Positions 10,710 through 20,600 of a stretch of DNA of 64,000 bases are shown one piece after another (within the stretch, counting starts at the first letter, position 1; every line of letters begins with the position of its first letter). Below the pieces are notes generated by a model. The model was given only the letters and a program-made list of their open reading frames with translations. It had not been told where the DNA came from and did not search any database. The translations under genes were made by a program, and so were the position numbers. Source of the stretch: Insolitispirillum peregrinum (GTDB taxonomy: Bacteria > Pseudomonadota > Alphaproteobacteria > Rhodospirillales > Rhodospirillaceae). The stretch lies in the NCBI RefSeq assembly GCF_042665255.1, contig NZ_JBHTCD010000017.1. One strand, 5' to 3'.

Positions 10710-10711
10710 GC

Positions 10712-10730
10712 GTTTGGAGCAGCGCTCCAT
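10712..10730. repeat. Dispersed palindrome, copy 1
   Basis: The 19-bp sequence gtttggagcagcgctccat, containing a tggagc/gctcca palindrome, recurs in reverse orientation at 59009-59027. Both copies are intergenic. It lies just after the flavin-reductase stop codon. Confidence 0.6.
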
Positions 10731-10762
10731 GATCCTGTTTTCTGTTTGTCGTGTCCTGTGGC

Positions 10763-11479
10763 TTATGGCCCCAGCAGCAGGGACTGTTCGACGAATGCCA
10801 CCACCGCATCGGCGTAGTGTTCGACTGGCAGGGAACGGGCGGCAAAGGTTTCGCGGTTCAGAACCCACTCGGTGACCAGCGGCTTGATCAGGGCGGCGGC
10901 CATGGTGGTGTCGGCCCAGCGCAGTTGCCCGATCCCGCGGGTGGCGTTCAGGACCTCGATCAGGGCGGCATCAATGATCTGTCCGCAGGATGGCAGGGCT
11001 TCGGTGCTGGCTGCGGCCTCGGGGCGGGCGGGCAGGTGATGGCCTTCCATCATGGCAAAGAACAGCCACGGATGCAGGGCTTCGGCGGTGTACAGCAGGG
11101 CGCGCAGCAGGGTGGTCAGGTGCTGGCGCGGCTCCAGCGGCTGGGCGGCCTGTTCGCTGATGATCTGGCCGAGGCCGTCGTTGACCTGTTCGAGGATCAT
11201 CCGCAGCAGGTGATCCTTGCTGTCGATATAGGAATAGAGTGCCCCCAGGCTGATGCCGGTGGCGGCGCTCAGGTCGCGCAGCCCCATCGCCTGAAAGCCC
11301 TGGCTGTTCGACAGCGCCAGCGTCTGCAGGAAAATCTTTTGCAGATTGGGCAGGGCGGTCGTTTCCCGTCGGACCTTGATCGACGCCGTGTGGCGGGCGA
11401 GGATTGGCCGGTAAAAATCAAGGCTCTGGGGATCGAAACGCTGTACGAACAGGGCGACATCCAGGGTCGGGGCATCCAT
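10763..11479 (-). CDS. TetR-family transcriptional regulator
   Basis: The N-terminal third holds a TetR helix-turn-helix: FQAMGLRDLSAATGISLGA followed by LYSYIDSKDHLL, the typical 'lYyhFxsKexLl' end of the DNA-binding domain. The rest is helical, as expected for a ligand-binding and dimerisation domain. An N-terminal extension of about 50 residues precedes the DNA-binding domain, longer than usual. I chose the ATG at 11479 because GGAAGGA lies 9 nt upstream; an in-frame ATG at 11497 is possible. It is codirectional with, and downstream of, the ATP-grasp/transglutaminase operon, but a strong hairpin (11552-11598) separates them. The target is unknown; the neighbouring operon or itself are candidates. 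Confidence 0.82.
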   Translation of the reverse strand: MDAPTLDVALFVQRFDPQSLDFYRPILARHTASIKVRRETTALPNLQKIFLQTLALSNSQGFQAMGLRDLSAATGISLGALYSYIDSKDHLLRMILEQVNDGLGQIISEQAAQPLEPRQHLTTLLRALLYTAEALHPWLFFAMMEGHHLPARPEAAASTEALPSCGQIIDAALIEVLNATRGIGQLRWADTTMAAALIKPLVTEWVLNRETFAARSLPVEHYADAVVAFVEQSLLLGP

Positions 11480-11551
11480 CTCGTTGTATCCTTCCATAAG
11501 CAAGGGCGCACCCCGGCGGATCACCAGAGGGCAGGACCCGAGAAGAGCGGG

Positions 11552-11598
11552 CCTGCCTGTGGCGGTGGTCTTGCAGGATCAGACCACCCACAGGCAGG
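11552..11598 (-). terminator. Hairpin closing the ATP-grasp/alpha-E operon
   Basis: cctgcctgtgg (11552-11562) pairs perfectly with ccacaggcagg (11588-11598), and inner ggtggtc/gaccacc extends the stem. It sits 54 bp beyond the alpha-E stop codon and upstream of the TetR gene, so the regulator is probably a separate transcription unit. Confidence 0.6.
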
Positions 11599-11652
11599 AA
11601 CCGGGGCACGACAGGTCAGACTCTCACGCCGCCCGCGGGCGGCGCTGTCTGT

Positions 11653-12624
11653 TTACGCCGCAGGTTGACCGACAGACATGTAGCTGGCGGTCAGTTCACT
11701 GGTGATCCGCACCAGTTGCTGCTGCACACAATCAACGAATTCGTGCAGACCCCGTTCCAGAACTTCGGCGGCAGTCACTTCGTCGAACATGGCGCGCAGC
11801 TCGTCAAGGGCTTCGAGGGCTGCCGAGCAGCCTTTCAGACCATACCGGGTGCGGACCTGAGTGACATACCACTCCAGTTGCCGGATGCACAGGGATACGG
11901 AACGGGGATGGCTGTCATTGAACAGCAGGAAGCCAACCACCGCTTCCGGGGTGACCTTGCCCGCCGAGATGCGGCGGAAGCCGTGATAGCCCGCCGCCGC
12001 CCGCAGCAGGGCGTTCCACTGCGACACGTCCAGCGCCGAGCCGACGTCTTCGACCCGTGGCAGCAAGGTGTGATACTTGATGTCCAGCAGGCGGGTGGTC
12101 TGGTCGGCGCGTTCCAGCACCCGGCCCATGCTGTAGAAATACCACGCCTGATCGCGGAAGAAGGTGCCTTCGACGATGCCGGTGTGGGCCTGACAGGCTT
12201 CGCGGATCTGCTGGCACAGGCGCGACAGCTTGGGCAGGGCGACATCTTCGTGGCGCAGGTTGCCGACCCAGGCGTTGAACATGTTGATCTGCTGCCACAG
12301 CTCGACCGAGATCAGCGCGCGCAGGGTGCGGGCGTTCTCGCGTGCGGCCTGCAGCGAGGCGGGGATGGAGGTCGAATTGCTGGCGTCGAGCATGTAGAAA
12401 TCGACCACCCGCGGGCCATCGGCCACCGGGTGCAGGGCGGTAAAGGCTTCTTCGTCGGCATTGATCTGGACCACCGACATCCAGTTGCTGCCCCGGCCCC
12501 GGTTGTGGGTGTCGCGGCTGAAGGATTCGGTGACGTCAAGGATGCGGGCCATGTTTTCGACCCGCTCGACATAGCGGGCCAGCCAGAACAGGTTATCGGC
12601 ATTGCGGCTTAACAGCGCAGTCAT
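11653..12624 (-). CDS. Alpha-E domain protein (standalone)
   Basis: The 323-residue, all-helical protein begins LLSRNADNLFWLARYVERVE, the signature start of alpha-E (DUF403) proteins, and continues with ARILDVTESFSRD and 'SMGRVLERADQTTRLLDIKY', the conserved paired-helix motif. Alpha-E proteins are found next to, or fused to, circularly permuted ATP-grasp enzymes and transglutaminase-like proteins; comparative genomics predicts a peptide or amide ligation pathway, but no biochemical activity is settled. It is the last gene of the operon, 32 bp after the ATP-grasp gene. The same domain occurs a second time as the C-terminal half of the fused protein at 14995-17610, so this operon carries two paralogues. 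Confidence 0.9.
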   Translation of the reverse strand: MTALLSRNADNLFWLARYVERVENMARILDVTESFSRDTHNRGRGSNWMSVVQINADEEAFTALHPVADGPRVVDFYMLDASNSTSIPASLQAARENARTLRALISVELWQQINMFNAWVGNLRHEDVALPKLSRLCQQIREACQAHTGIVEGTFFRDQAWYFYSMGRVLERADQTTRLLDIKYHTLLPRVEDVGSALDVSQWNALLRAAAGYHGFRRISAGKVTPEAVVGFLLFNDSHPRSVSLCIRQLEWYVTQVRTRYGLKGCSAALEALDELRAMFDEVTAAEVLERGLHEFVDCVQQQLVRITSELTASYMSVGQPAA

Positions 12625-12656
12625 GATGGTACTCCGTCAACGGTGTTCAGGCAAAC

Positions 12657-14126
12657 TCAGGCTTCGATGACCCAGGTATCCTTCGAGCCACCCCCTTGCG
12701 AGGAATTGACCACGATCGAGCCTTCGCGCAGGGCAACGCGCGACAGGCCGCCGGGCAGGACCCAGGTCTTTTTTCCGGTGATGGCAAAGGGGCGCAGATC
12801 GACGTGGCGGGGGGCAATGCCGCGGTCGGTCAGCGTCGGGGCGACCGACAGCGACACCATCGGCTGGCTGATGTAGTTCGACGGATTGGCCCGCAGTTGC
12901 AGGCGGAAGGCGTCGATTTCTTCTTTGGTCGATTTCGGGCCGACCAGCAGGCCATAGCCACCGGATTCACCGACTGGCTTGACCACCAACTGATCCAGAT
13001 TGTCCAGGGTGTACTGCAGGGCATCGGCTTCGCGGCAGATATGGGTCTCGACGTTCGGCAGGATCGGGTCCTGATCAAGGTAGTACTTGATGATGCGCGG
13101 CATGTAGGCATAGACCGCCTTGTCGTCGGCAACGCCGGTGCCAACGGCATTGGCCAGCGCCACATTGCCCTTGCGATAGGCCTGCATCAGGCCGGGCACA
13201 CCGATCAGGCTGTCCTTGCGGAACACCTGCGGGTCGAGGAAGGCGTCATCAATGCGGCGGTAAATCGAATGGACGGCGGCCAGACCGGCGGTGGTGCGCA
13301 TGTAAACGCGCTCGTTATCGACCACCAGATCGCTGGCTTCGACCAGCGGCACGCCCATTTCACGGGCGAGGAACACATGTTCGAAATAGGCCGAGTTATA
13401 AATGCCGGGGCTGAGCAGGACCACCTGCGGATCATCGACCGGCGGGGCTATTTCCTGCATCGCCGAGCGCAACATCATGCCGTAGTTGTCCACCGGGTGC
13501 AGGCGGGTCAGCTCGGTCAGGTCGGGGAAGGCGCGCAGCATCAGGTTGCGGTTTTCGATCACATAGGACACGCCCGACGGGGTGCGGGCGTTGTCTTCCA
13601 GCACGCAGAAGGTTCCCTGTTCATCGCGCACCACGTCAATGCCGCAGATGTGGGCATAGGTGCCGCAGGGCACATCCATCCCGACCATGAAGTCGCGATA
13701 GTTGATGTTGCCCAGCACCAGATCGGTGGGAACAACCCCGTCCTTCAGGATTTTCTGGTCGTGGTAGATGTCTTCAAGGAACAGGTTGATGGCGGCAACG
13801 CGCTGGACAACGCCTTCTTCCAGGTTTTGCCACTCGCCGGGGGTCAGCACACGCGGGATCACGTCGAACGGCAGGATGCGGTCTATGGCGTTGCGTTCGG
13901 TATAGACGGTAAAGGTGATGCCCAGATTGTGCAGCTCGTTTTCTGCTTCCTGTGCCCGCTGGCGCAGGTGGGTCAGGTCGAGGCCATGCAGGCGCTCGAT
14001 CAAGGCTTTCTGATCGGCTGCCCCGTCGCCTTGCGGGCGCGGGCTGGTCAGCTCGCAAAAGAAGTTGCCGGGATCATAGCCACTCAGCAGGCCGGTGGTC
14101 GGGGGGATGGTGTTTGGTTGACTCAT
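12657..14126 (-). CDS. Circularly permuted type 2 ATP-grasp protein (standalone)
   Basis: The 489-residue product matches the DUF404/DUF407 circularly permuted ATP-grasp family. Characteristic segments are 'RILPFDVIPRVLTPGEW', 'GIDVVRDEQGTFCVLEDN' with 'ARTPSGVSYVIENR', 'VVLLSPGIYNSAYFEH', 'LVKPVGESGGYG'-type glycine loop (LDQLVVKPVGESGGYGLLVG region) and the ending 'GGSKDTWV'. ATP-grasp enzymes activate a carboxylate as acyl phosphate and join it to an amine, so an amidoligase is predicted; the substrate is unknown. Its ATG overlaps the stop codon of the upstream transglutaminase gene by 4 bp, indicating translational coupling. Expected cytoplasmic. Confidence 0.9.
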   Translation of the reverse strand: MSQPNTIPPTTGLLSGYDPGNFFCELTSPRPQGDGAADQKALIERLHGLDLTHLRQRAQEAENELHNLGITFTVYTERNAIDRILPFDVIPRVLTPGEWQNLEEGVVQRVAAINLFLEDIYHDQKILKDGVVPTDLVLGNINYRDFMVGMDVPCGTYAHICGIDVVRDEQGTFCVLEDNARTPSGVSYVIENRNLMLRAFPDLTELTRLHPVDNYGMMLRSAMQEIAPPVDDPQVVLLSPGIYNSAYFEHVFLAREMGVPLVEASDLVVDNERVYMRTTAGLAAVHSIYRRIDDAFLDPQVFRKDSLIGVPGLMQAYRKGNVALANAVGTGVADDKAVYAYMPRIIKYYLDQDPILPNVETHICREADALQYTLDNLDQLVVKPVGESGGYGLLVGPKSTKEEIDAFRLQLRANPSNYISQPMVSLSVAPTLTDRGIAPRHVDLRPFAITGKKTWVLPGGLSRVALREGSIVVNSSQGGGSKDTWVIEA

Positions 14127-14998
14127 GACAGTTCATCCATTTGCACGGCAACATCGAGGGAATGGCTTCCGCCACCGAGGATCACTCCTCGCACCGGGCT
14201 GACATCCGCATAGTCGCGGCCCCAGGCGAGGGTGACATGGTCTTCGGCGACCACCAGATCATTGGTCGGGTCCAGATCGACCCAACCGAAACCGGGACAC
14301 CATGCCGATACCCACGCATGCGAGGCATCGGCACCGATCAGGCGCGGCTGACCGGGGGGAGGAAGGGTACGCAGATAGCCCGACACATAGCGGGCAGACA
14401 GGCCCAGCGCCCGCAGGCAGGCGATCTGGACATGGGCGAAGTCCTGACAGACTCCGCGCCGTTCCCGCAGGACATCCTGCACCGGGGTCGAAACGGCGGT
14501 CGCCCCCGGCTGGAAACGGAAATCACGATGAATGCGGCGGGTCAGGTCGCGCAGCCCGTACAGGAGGGGCTGATTGGCCGGGAACGATGGCAGGGCATAG
14601 GCGCGGGCATCGTCCAGCAGCGGGATCAGCGGGCTGGGATAGGTGAATTCACTGGCCTCGGGGGACAGCGGAAAGCCGTCGCCCAGCAACTGCCCGCGCA
14701 CGTTTTCCCATGCCGGCGTGCTGTCGGGTGGTGGTGGGTAGGGCAGGGCCACTTCGACCTGACACGAGGCGGTGATGGTAAAGCTGGTGTGCGGGTCTTC
14801 GATGCTGATCTGGATGGTGGTATTGCCAAAGTGATCCAGACGGCGGCTGCGGCGCAGAGGCAGCGGGTCGCACAGGACTTCGGCCTCCAACACCCGTTGC
14901 CACGGTGTTTCGCGTGGCGTCAGGTGCAGGATGTGGTTGGCCAGATCGACCGGCTCGCCATAGGTATAGGTGGTGCGGTGGGAGATGGCGTATTTCAT
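14123..14998 (-). CDS. Transglutaminase-like cysteine protease-fold protein
   Basis: The 291-residue protein has an N-terminal beta domain beginning MKYAISHRTTYTYGEPVDLA, typical of bacterial transglutaminase-like proteins, then a catalytic core. The predicted triad is visible: Cys in RERRGVCQDFAHV, His in ADASHAWVSAW, and Asp in GWVDLDPTND. These proteins act as peptidases or amide-exchange enzymes; in this cluster a role in processing or coupling a peptide made by the ATP-grasp partners is inferred. It overlaps both neighbours by 4 bp (14123-14126 and 14995-14998), so the three genes are probably translationally coupled. Confidence 0.9.
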   Translation of the reverse strand: MKYAISHRTTYTYGEPVDLANHILHLTPRETPWQRVLEAEVLCDPLPLRRSRRLDHFGNTTIQISIEDPHTSFTITASCQVEVALPYPPPPDSTPAWENVRGQLLGDGFPLSPEASEFTYPSPLIPLLDDARAYALPSFPANQPLLYGLRDLTRRIHRDFRFQPGATAVSTPVQDVLRERRGVCQDFAHVQIACLRALGLSARYVSGYLRTLPPPGQPRLIGADASHAWVSAWCPGFGWVDLDPTNDLVVAEDHVTLAWGRDYADVSPVRGVILGGGSHSLDVAVQMDELS

Positions 14999-17610
14999 GG
15001 CGCAAACCCCTGAGCCGCACTGTCGGTGTCGATGCCGCTGTAGCCGAGGGTTTGCAACGCCTTGATATGGCTGAAAAAGGTGCGGGTGATGGCATCGTTC
15101 AGCCCGGCCAGGTGCTGTTCGGCACTGAACAGGTCTCCGTCCAGCCGCCTGACCACCGCCGGGTTGCCGCCCATGAACTCCAGTTCCAGCGCCCAGATCA
15201 CCGCCATGGCGGCATGGGCCAGCCGCAGGGCCATTTGCGCCACCGGCTGACCGTCAGGGCTGGGCAGCTTGCCGAGATGATCGATCAGGCGGCCAATCTG
15301 GTGGGCCAGCGAGCGCGGGTTGCCTTCGTCGGCGATCACCAGATCCAGCACCGCATGCGATTGCAGGACGGTACGATAGCGCGACCGGTAGGTGATCGAA
15401 CTGTCGCACAGCTCCAGCGCCAGCCGCAGGCCGGGTTCTGCCGGGCCGGGGATGGTGCGCGCGGCCAGCCCGCGCAGGATGCCAGAGGTAAACTGCGCCC
15501 GTTCCAGCTTGCGGCCCATGTCGAGGAACCGCCATCCGGCGTGGCGGGTCATGTTTTCAGCCACCATCCCGCCCAGCGCCGCCAGCACGATGATCAACGA
15601 GTCCAGCGCGTCAAGGGCCCCGTCCAGATCGCGCTGTCCATTGGGGAATTTGCTGCGGGCATGGTCAAGGCGCGGGCCCAGCACATGTAACAGGTCCGGC
15701 GACAGGCGGTCGCGCACGCCGGGCAACAGGCGACCGACCGCCACCAGCAACTCGTCCAGCGCCTGTCCCGGGCTGCACGCCCGGGTCAGGGCCGACACCA
15801 GCACCGGCCCGTCCACCAGCGCTTCGGGCACCGGTCGGTCGAGCAGGCCGCGTTCGGCAAGGATCGAGCTGAGAATGGCGACTTCGGTGCGCTCGCGGGG
15901 GCCAAGGATGCCTTCGGCCAACCGGCTGATGCAGCAGCGCAGCAGGCGGGCGGCGTTATCGGCCCGTTCGGCATAGCGGCCCAACCAGTACAGGTTATCG
16001 GCCACCCGGCTGGGCAACTCGCCCGCACTGCGACGCAGAACCAGTGGCGGCGCTGGCGGCGGGGCGGGGACGACGGTATCGCCCTCGGCCGCAGTCAGCA
16101 CCCACACATCCTTACTGATACCGCCATGGGCCAGCGACAGGGCTTCGAGGCCAGAGAACTGTTCCTGCGTTCCGACGCGGGCAAAGCCGCCCGGCAGGAC
16201 GGTATAGGAGCCGTCGGCGGTGGCAATCACGAACATCCGCAGGATCAGCGGACGGGGCTCCATTCTGCCGTTGCTCCACACCGGGGTGGTTGACGGGATC
16301 GGCTTTTCCTGCACCACGAACTCGTGCGGGCGGCGGGCAATGTCGGCCAGCAAGGCATTCCGGGCCATTTCGTCCATCGCCATCGGGTCAAAGGCTTCGG
16401 TGGCCGATGACGGGAACGTCCGGCGGATCAGGCGGTTGTCCAGAAACCGCAGCCCGTCTTCCCGCGGACCCGATGTGCCGCACCACCAGCTCGGCAGTGA
16501 TGGCAGCAGCAGGGTTTCCCCCAGCAGGCGCCGGGCAAGCCACGGCAGGAAGGCCGCCAGCGCCGGGGTTTCCAGCACTCCACAGCCGATGGCATTGCCC
16601 ACCGCCAGCGTCTTGTTCCTGATCGCCTGCATGATGCCACTGGCCCCCAGGGCCGAGTCCGGCCGCAGTTCCAGCGGGTCGGTATATTCGGAATCAATCC
16701 GGCGCAGCAGCACATCGACCGGATGCAGGCCGGACAGGGTTTTCAGGAACACATGGTCGCCGCGCACCGTCAGATCGGCGCCTTCGGCCAGAATCAGGTT
16801 CAGTTCGCGTGCCAGCGAGGCATGTTCGACATAGGTTTCGCTGAACGGGCCGGGGGTCAGCAACACCATGCGCGGGTTGTCATTGTGCGCCGGGGCCATC
16901 GCCTGCAGGGCCTGTTGCCACAGTTCATAGAACGGACGCAGGCGCCGCACCGGGGCGGTGCGAAAGATTTCCGGCAGGGCGCGGGCCAGCACCAGCCGGT
17001 TTTCCAGCACAAAGCCACTGCCCGCCGGGGCATCAAGGCGGTCGGCCACCACCCGCCATTGCCCGTCCGGCCCGCGGGCCAGATCGGCGGCATAGGCGTG
17101 CAGAAAGCGGGTTCCGGGCTTCAGGGCATGGCGGGCGGCGCGCAGAAAGCGCCGGTTGCCCAGCACCAGCGACGCCGGATAGCTGCCGTCGGCCAACAGG
17201 GTTTGCGCACCGTACAGGTCGCGCAGGGTGGCATCAATCACGGTGGCACGCTGCCGGAGACCCTGCGCCAGGGCTTCCCATTCCTGGGCGGGCAGGATCA
17301 CCGGCAACAGGTCAAATTCCCACGGGGCGGTGGGCGGCGCCACGCCGGGAGTCCCGATCGGGGCCCGGCGGGTGATGCCGTTTTCTTCCAGATGGCGATG
17401 AATGCGCTCGATCCGTTCGCCCATGACATCACCCGGCAGGGAGCAGATGCTCCCCACCAGGGATTGCCAGTGCGAGCGGATTTGCCCTTCGCCATCGACC
17501 ATTTCGTCGATCGGACTGGCACTCGCTTGCCTGTCGATACTATCGACACGTGTGTGTTCGTCGATCAGATCGACAGTCGCCTGCTGAATGTGCTCCCCCC
17601 CGGTCCCCAT
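14995..17610 (-). CDS. Fused circularly permuted ATP-grasp and alpha-E protein
   Basis: This 871-residue protein is a natural fusion of the two domains that are separate in the genes downstream. Residues roughly 75-510 form a circularly permuted ATP-grasp module (RLDAPAGSGFVLENR, VLLTPGPFSETYVEH, ASGIMQAIRNKTLAVGNAIG, ending GGISKDVWV). Residues roughly 545-871 form an alpha-E domain starting LPSRVADNLYWLGRYAERAD. The charged glycine loop of the standalone enzyme (KPVGESGGYG) is not obvious at the equivalent place, where 'SWWCGTSGPREDGLRF' is found, so this copy may have altered or reduced nucleotide binding. It starts 57 bp after the DUF2126 gene, with AGGA upstream of ATG 17610. Confidence 0.9.
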   Translation of the reverse strand: MGTGGEHIQQATVDLIDEHTRVDSIDRQASASPIDEMVDGEGQIRSHWQSLVGSICSLPGDVMGERIERIHRHLEENGITRRAPIGTPGVAPPTAPWEFDLLPVILPAQEWEALAQGLRQRATVIDATLRDLYGAQTLLADGSYPASLVLGNRRFLRAARHALKPGTRFLHAYAADLARGPDGQWRVVADRLDAPAGSGFVLENRLVLARALPEIFRTAPVRRLRPFYELWQQALQAMAPAHNDNPRMVLLTPGPFSETYVEHASLARELNLILAEGADLTVRGDHVFLKTLSGLHPVDVLLRRIDSEYTDPLELRPDSALGASGIMQAIRNKTLAVGNAIGCGVLETPALAAFLPWLARRLLGETLLLPSLPSWWCGTSGPREDGLRFLDNRLIRRTFPSSATEAFDPMAMDEMARNALLADIARRPHEFVVQEKPIPSTTPVWSNGRMEPRPLILRMFVIATADGSYTVLPGGFARVGTQEQFSGLEALSLAHGGISKDVWVLTAAEGDTVVPAPPPAPPLVLRRSAGELPSRVADNLYWLGRYAERADNAARLLRCCISRLAEGILGPRERTEVAILSSILAERGLLDRPVPEALVDGPVLVSALTRACSPGQALDELLVAVGRLLPGVRDRLSPDLLHVLGPRLDHARSKFPNGQRDLDGALDALDSLIIVLAALGGMVAENMTRHAGWRFLDMGRKLERAQFTSGILRGLAARTIPGPAEPGLRLALELCDSSITYRSRYRTVLQSHAVLDLVIADEGNPRSLAHQIGRLIDHLGKLPSPDGQPVAQMALRLAHAAMAVIWALELEFMGGNPAVVRRLDGDLFSAEQHLAGLNDAITRTFFSHIKALQTLGYSGIDTDSAAQGFAP

Positions 17611-17667
17611 GGGTCGTTATCCTGATTTTTTATGGTAGCAAACAGTGATGGCCTTGGTCCTGCGGCG

Positions 17668-20600
17668 TTACGGAGCGCGCCGCAGGTCAAGGGTCAGCGG
17701 GAAGTCCGGATTGCGGGCTTCTTCGGGGGCAGGCACCGGCCCGATGCTGTGGCCGATGTTGAAGAACCGCGCCCGCCGCCGGCTTTCGGCTTCGTTGGCA
17801 TTGACCGGGAAGGTTTCAAAGTTGCGCCCGCCCGGATGGGCAACGTTGTAGGTGCAGCCGCCCAGCGAGCGCCCGTTCCAGGTATCAACAATGTCGAACA
17901 CCAGCGGAGCATGCGAACGGATGGTCGGATGCAGGCAGGACGGCGGTTGCCAGGCGCGATAGCGCACGCCGGCGACGAATTCACCTTCGGTGCCGGTGCC
18001 CTGCAACGGAACCCGCACGCCGTTGACCGCCACCACATAGCGGCCTTCGACCAGATTGTTGACCTTCACCTGCATCCGTTCGACCGAGGAATCGACAAAG
18101 CGCACGGTGCCGCCACCTGCCGGTTCTTCGCCCAGCACATGCCATGGTTCCAGCGCGGTGCGCAGTTCAAGGTCAATGGTGCGGGTGGTGATCGACCCGA
18201 TCGCCGGGAAGCGGAATTCCTGATGCGGCTTGAACCAGTCGTTTTCAAACGGCAGGCCATGGTCGCGCAGGTCGGCCAGCACGTCGGTGATGTCGTCCCA
18301 CACGAAATGCGGCAGCATGAACCGGTCATGCAGCACATTGCCCCAACGGATCAGCGGGCGGTCATAGGGATGATCCCAGAAGGTCGAGATCAGCCCGCGC
18401 AGCAGCAGTTGCTGGGCAAGGCTCATTTCGGCATGGGGCGGCATTTCAAAGCCGCGCAGTTCCAGCAGACCCAGACGACCGCTGCTGCTGTCGGGCGAGA
18501 ACAGCTTGTCAATGCAGAATTCGGCGCGGTGGGTGTTGCCGGTGATGTCGGTCAGCACATGGCGCAGCACGCGGTCGATCAGCCACGGCGGCGTTTCCGT
18601 GTTCTGCGGGATCTGGGCCAGCGCGATTTCCAGTTCGTGGGTGGCATCCTCGCGGGCTTCGTCAACGCGCGGGTGCTGGCTGGTCGGGCCGATGAACAGG
18701 CCGGAGAACAGGTAGCTGAGCGACGGGTGGTTATGCCAGTAGGCCAACAGGCTGCGCAGCAGGTCCGGGCGGCGCAGGAACGGGCTGTCGGTCGGGGTTG
18801 CTCCGCCGACCACCATGTGGTTGCCGCCGCCGGTGCCGACATGGCGACCGTCGATCATGAACTTTTCGGTCCCGAGGCGGGTCTGGCGGGCTTCTTCGTA
18901 CAGGGTGGTGGTGGTGGAAACCAGCTCTTCCCAGCTTTCCGACGGGCAGACGTTGACTTCGATCACCCCCGGGTCCGGCGTCACCGAGAAATGCTTCAGG
19001 CGCACGTCCTGCGGCGGCTTGTAGCCTTCCAGCATGATCGGCTGGCCGATCTTGCGGGCGGTGTCTTCCAGCGCGGTGACCAGTTCGAGATAGTCTTCGC
19101 AGGTGGTGAGCGGCGGCATGAACACATGCAGCAGGCCGTCCCGCACTTCGACGCACACAGCGGTGCGGACAATCCACGACGCCGATTCCTGCGCCGCCGG
19201 TTGACGGTTCGGGTACTGGCGGGGCCGCGATGCCGACGGACGGCCCTGATCCTGTCCGCTGCGCAGGGCATGGGTGGCGTGGGGGCTGGCGTGGGAAATG
19301 GCATCGGCGGTGCGCGGGTCGAGCATGCGGAACTGCTGGTGGGTCGGCAGCTTGCCGCGCGGTTCCAGCGGGTCGCGTTCCCAGTGCCACGGATAATCCC
19401 CTTCGCTGACCCACGGCAGGGAATCCAGTGGCAGGCGATAGCCCATCGGGCTGTCGCCGGGGATCAGGTAACAGCGTTCGTCACGCAGGAACCACGGGCC
19501 GGAGGTCCAGCCGGAGTCCGACTTTTGCAACGGAATGACCACCCCGACGGGGGATTGCAGGCCACGGTCGAACACCCGTGCCAGACGGGCGCGGTCTTCG
19601 GCATTCGACAGGTTGGACTGGTGCGGGTCAACGTTGGAGGGCAGGCGCTGTTCTTTCCACAGATAGTACCAGACGTCTTCATAGGCGGGCATCAGCCAGC
19701 GGTCATCCAGCCGCAGGCGTTCGGCCAGCGCGTGGGCAAAGGCCTGCGAGGTTTCAAAGGTCAGCGATCCCTTTGACTCGTCACCGGCCAGCAGGGCCTG
19801 ATCCTTCCAGATCGGCTCGCCATCCTTGCGCCACCAACAGCCCAAAGCCCAGCGTGGCAGGCTTTCGCCCGGATACCATTTGCCCTGTCCATAGTGCAGC
19901 AACGGACCGGTGGTCCAGCTGTCGGTCAGGCGGCGCAGCAGGCGACCGGCCAGCAGGCGCTTGGTTGGCCCCAGCGCGGCAGTGGTCCATTCCTCGCCGT
20001 TCATGTCGTCAATGGAAACGAACGTCGGTTCACCGCCCATGGTCAGGCGCACATCACCGGCGGTCAGGCGCTGGTCGATCTCGTGGCCCAGCGTTTCAAT
20101 CGCCTTCCACTGTTCGCGGGTATAGGGCTTGGTGGTGCGGGGCGTTTCCAGCACCCGGCTGACCTCCATGTGGTGGCTGAATTCGACCTCGCACTTTTCC
20201 AGCAGGCCGTCAATCGGCGCCGCCGAGCCGGGTTCCGGGGTGGCCGCCAGCGGGATGTGGCCCTCACCGGCAAACAGGCCCGAGGTCGGGTCCAGACCAA
20301 CCCAGCCCGCACCGGGCAGATAGACTTCGGTCCAGGCGTGCAGGTCGGTGAAATCGGCTTCGGGGCCGCTGGGGCCATCAAGGGCTTTCTGGTCGGCGGT
20401 CAACTGGATCAGATAGCCCGAGACAAAGCGGGCGGCAAAGCCCAGATGGCGCAAAATCTGCACCAGCAGCCAGGCCGAGTCACGGCACGAGCCGGTAGCC
20501 TTTTCCAGCGTTTCTTCCGGGGTCTGCACCCCCGGCTCCATGCGGATCACATAGCTGATGTCCTGTTGCAGGCGCATGTTCAGCGCCACCAGAAAATCAA

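Noticed and set aside
10751..11668. 305-residue + strand frame opposite the TetR gene
   Set aside because: Shadow of the TetR coding region: no domain, Gly/Gln-rich composition, and the minus strand encodes a clear TetR helix-turn-helix.
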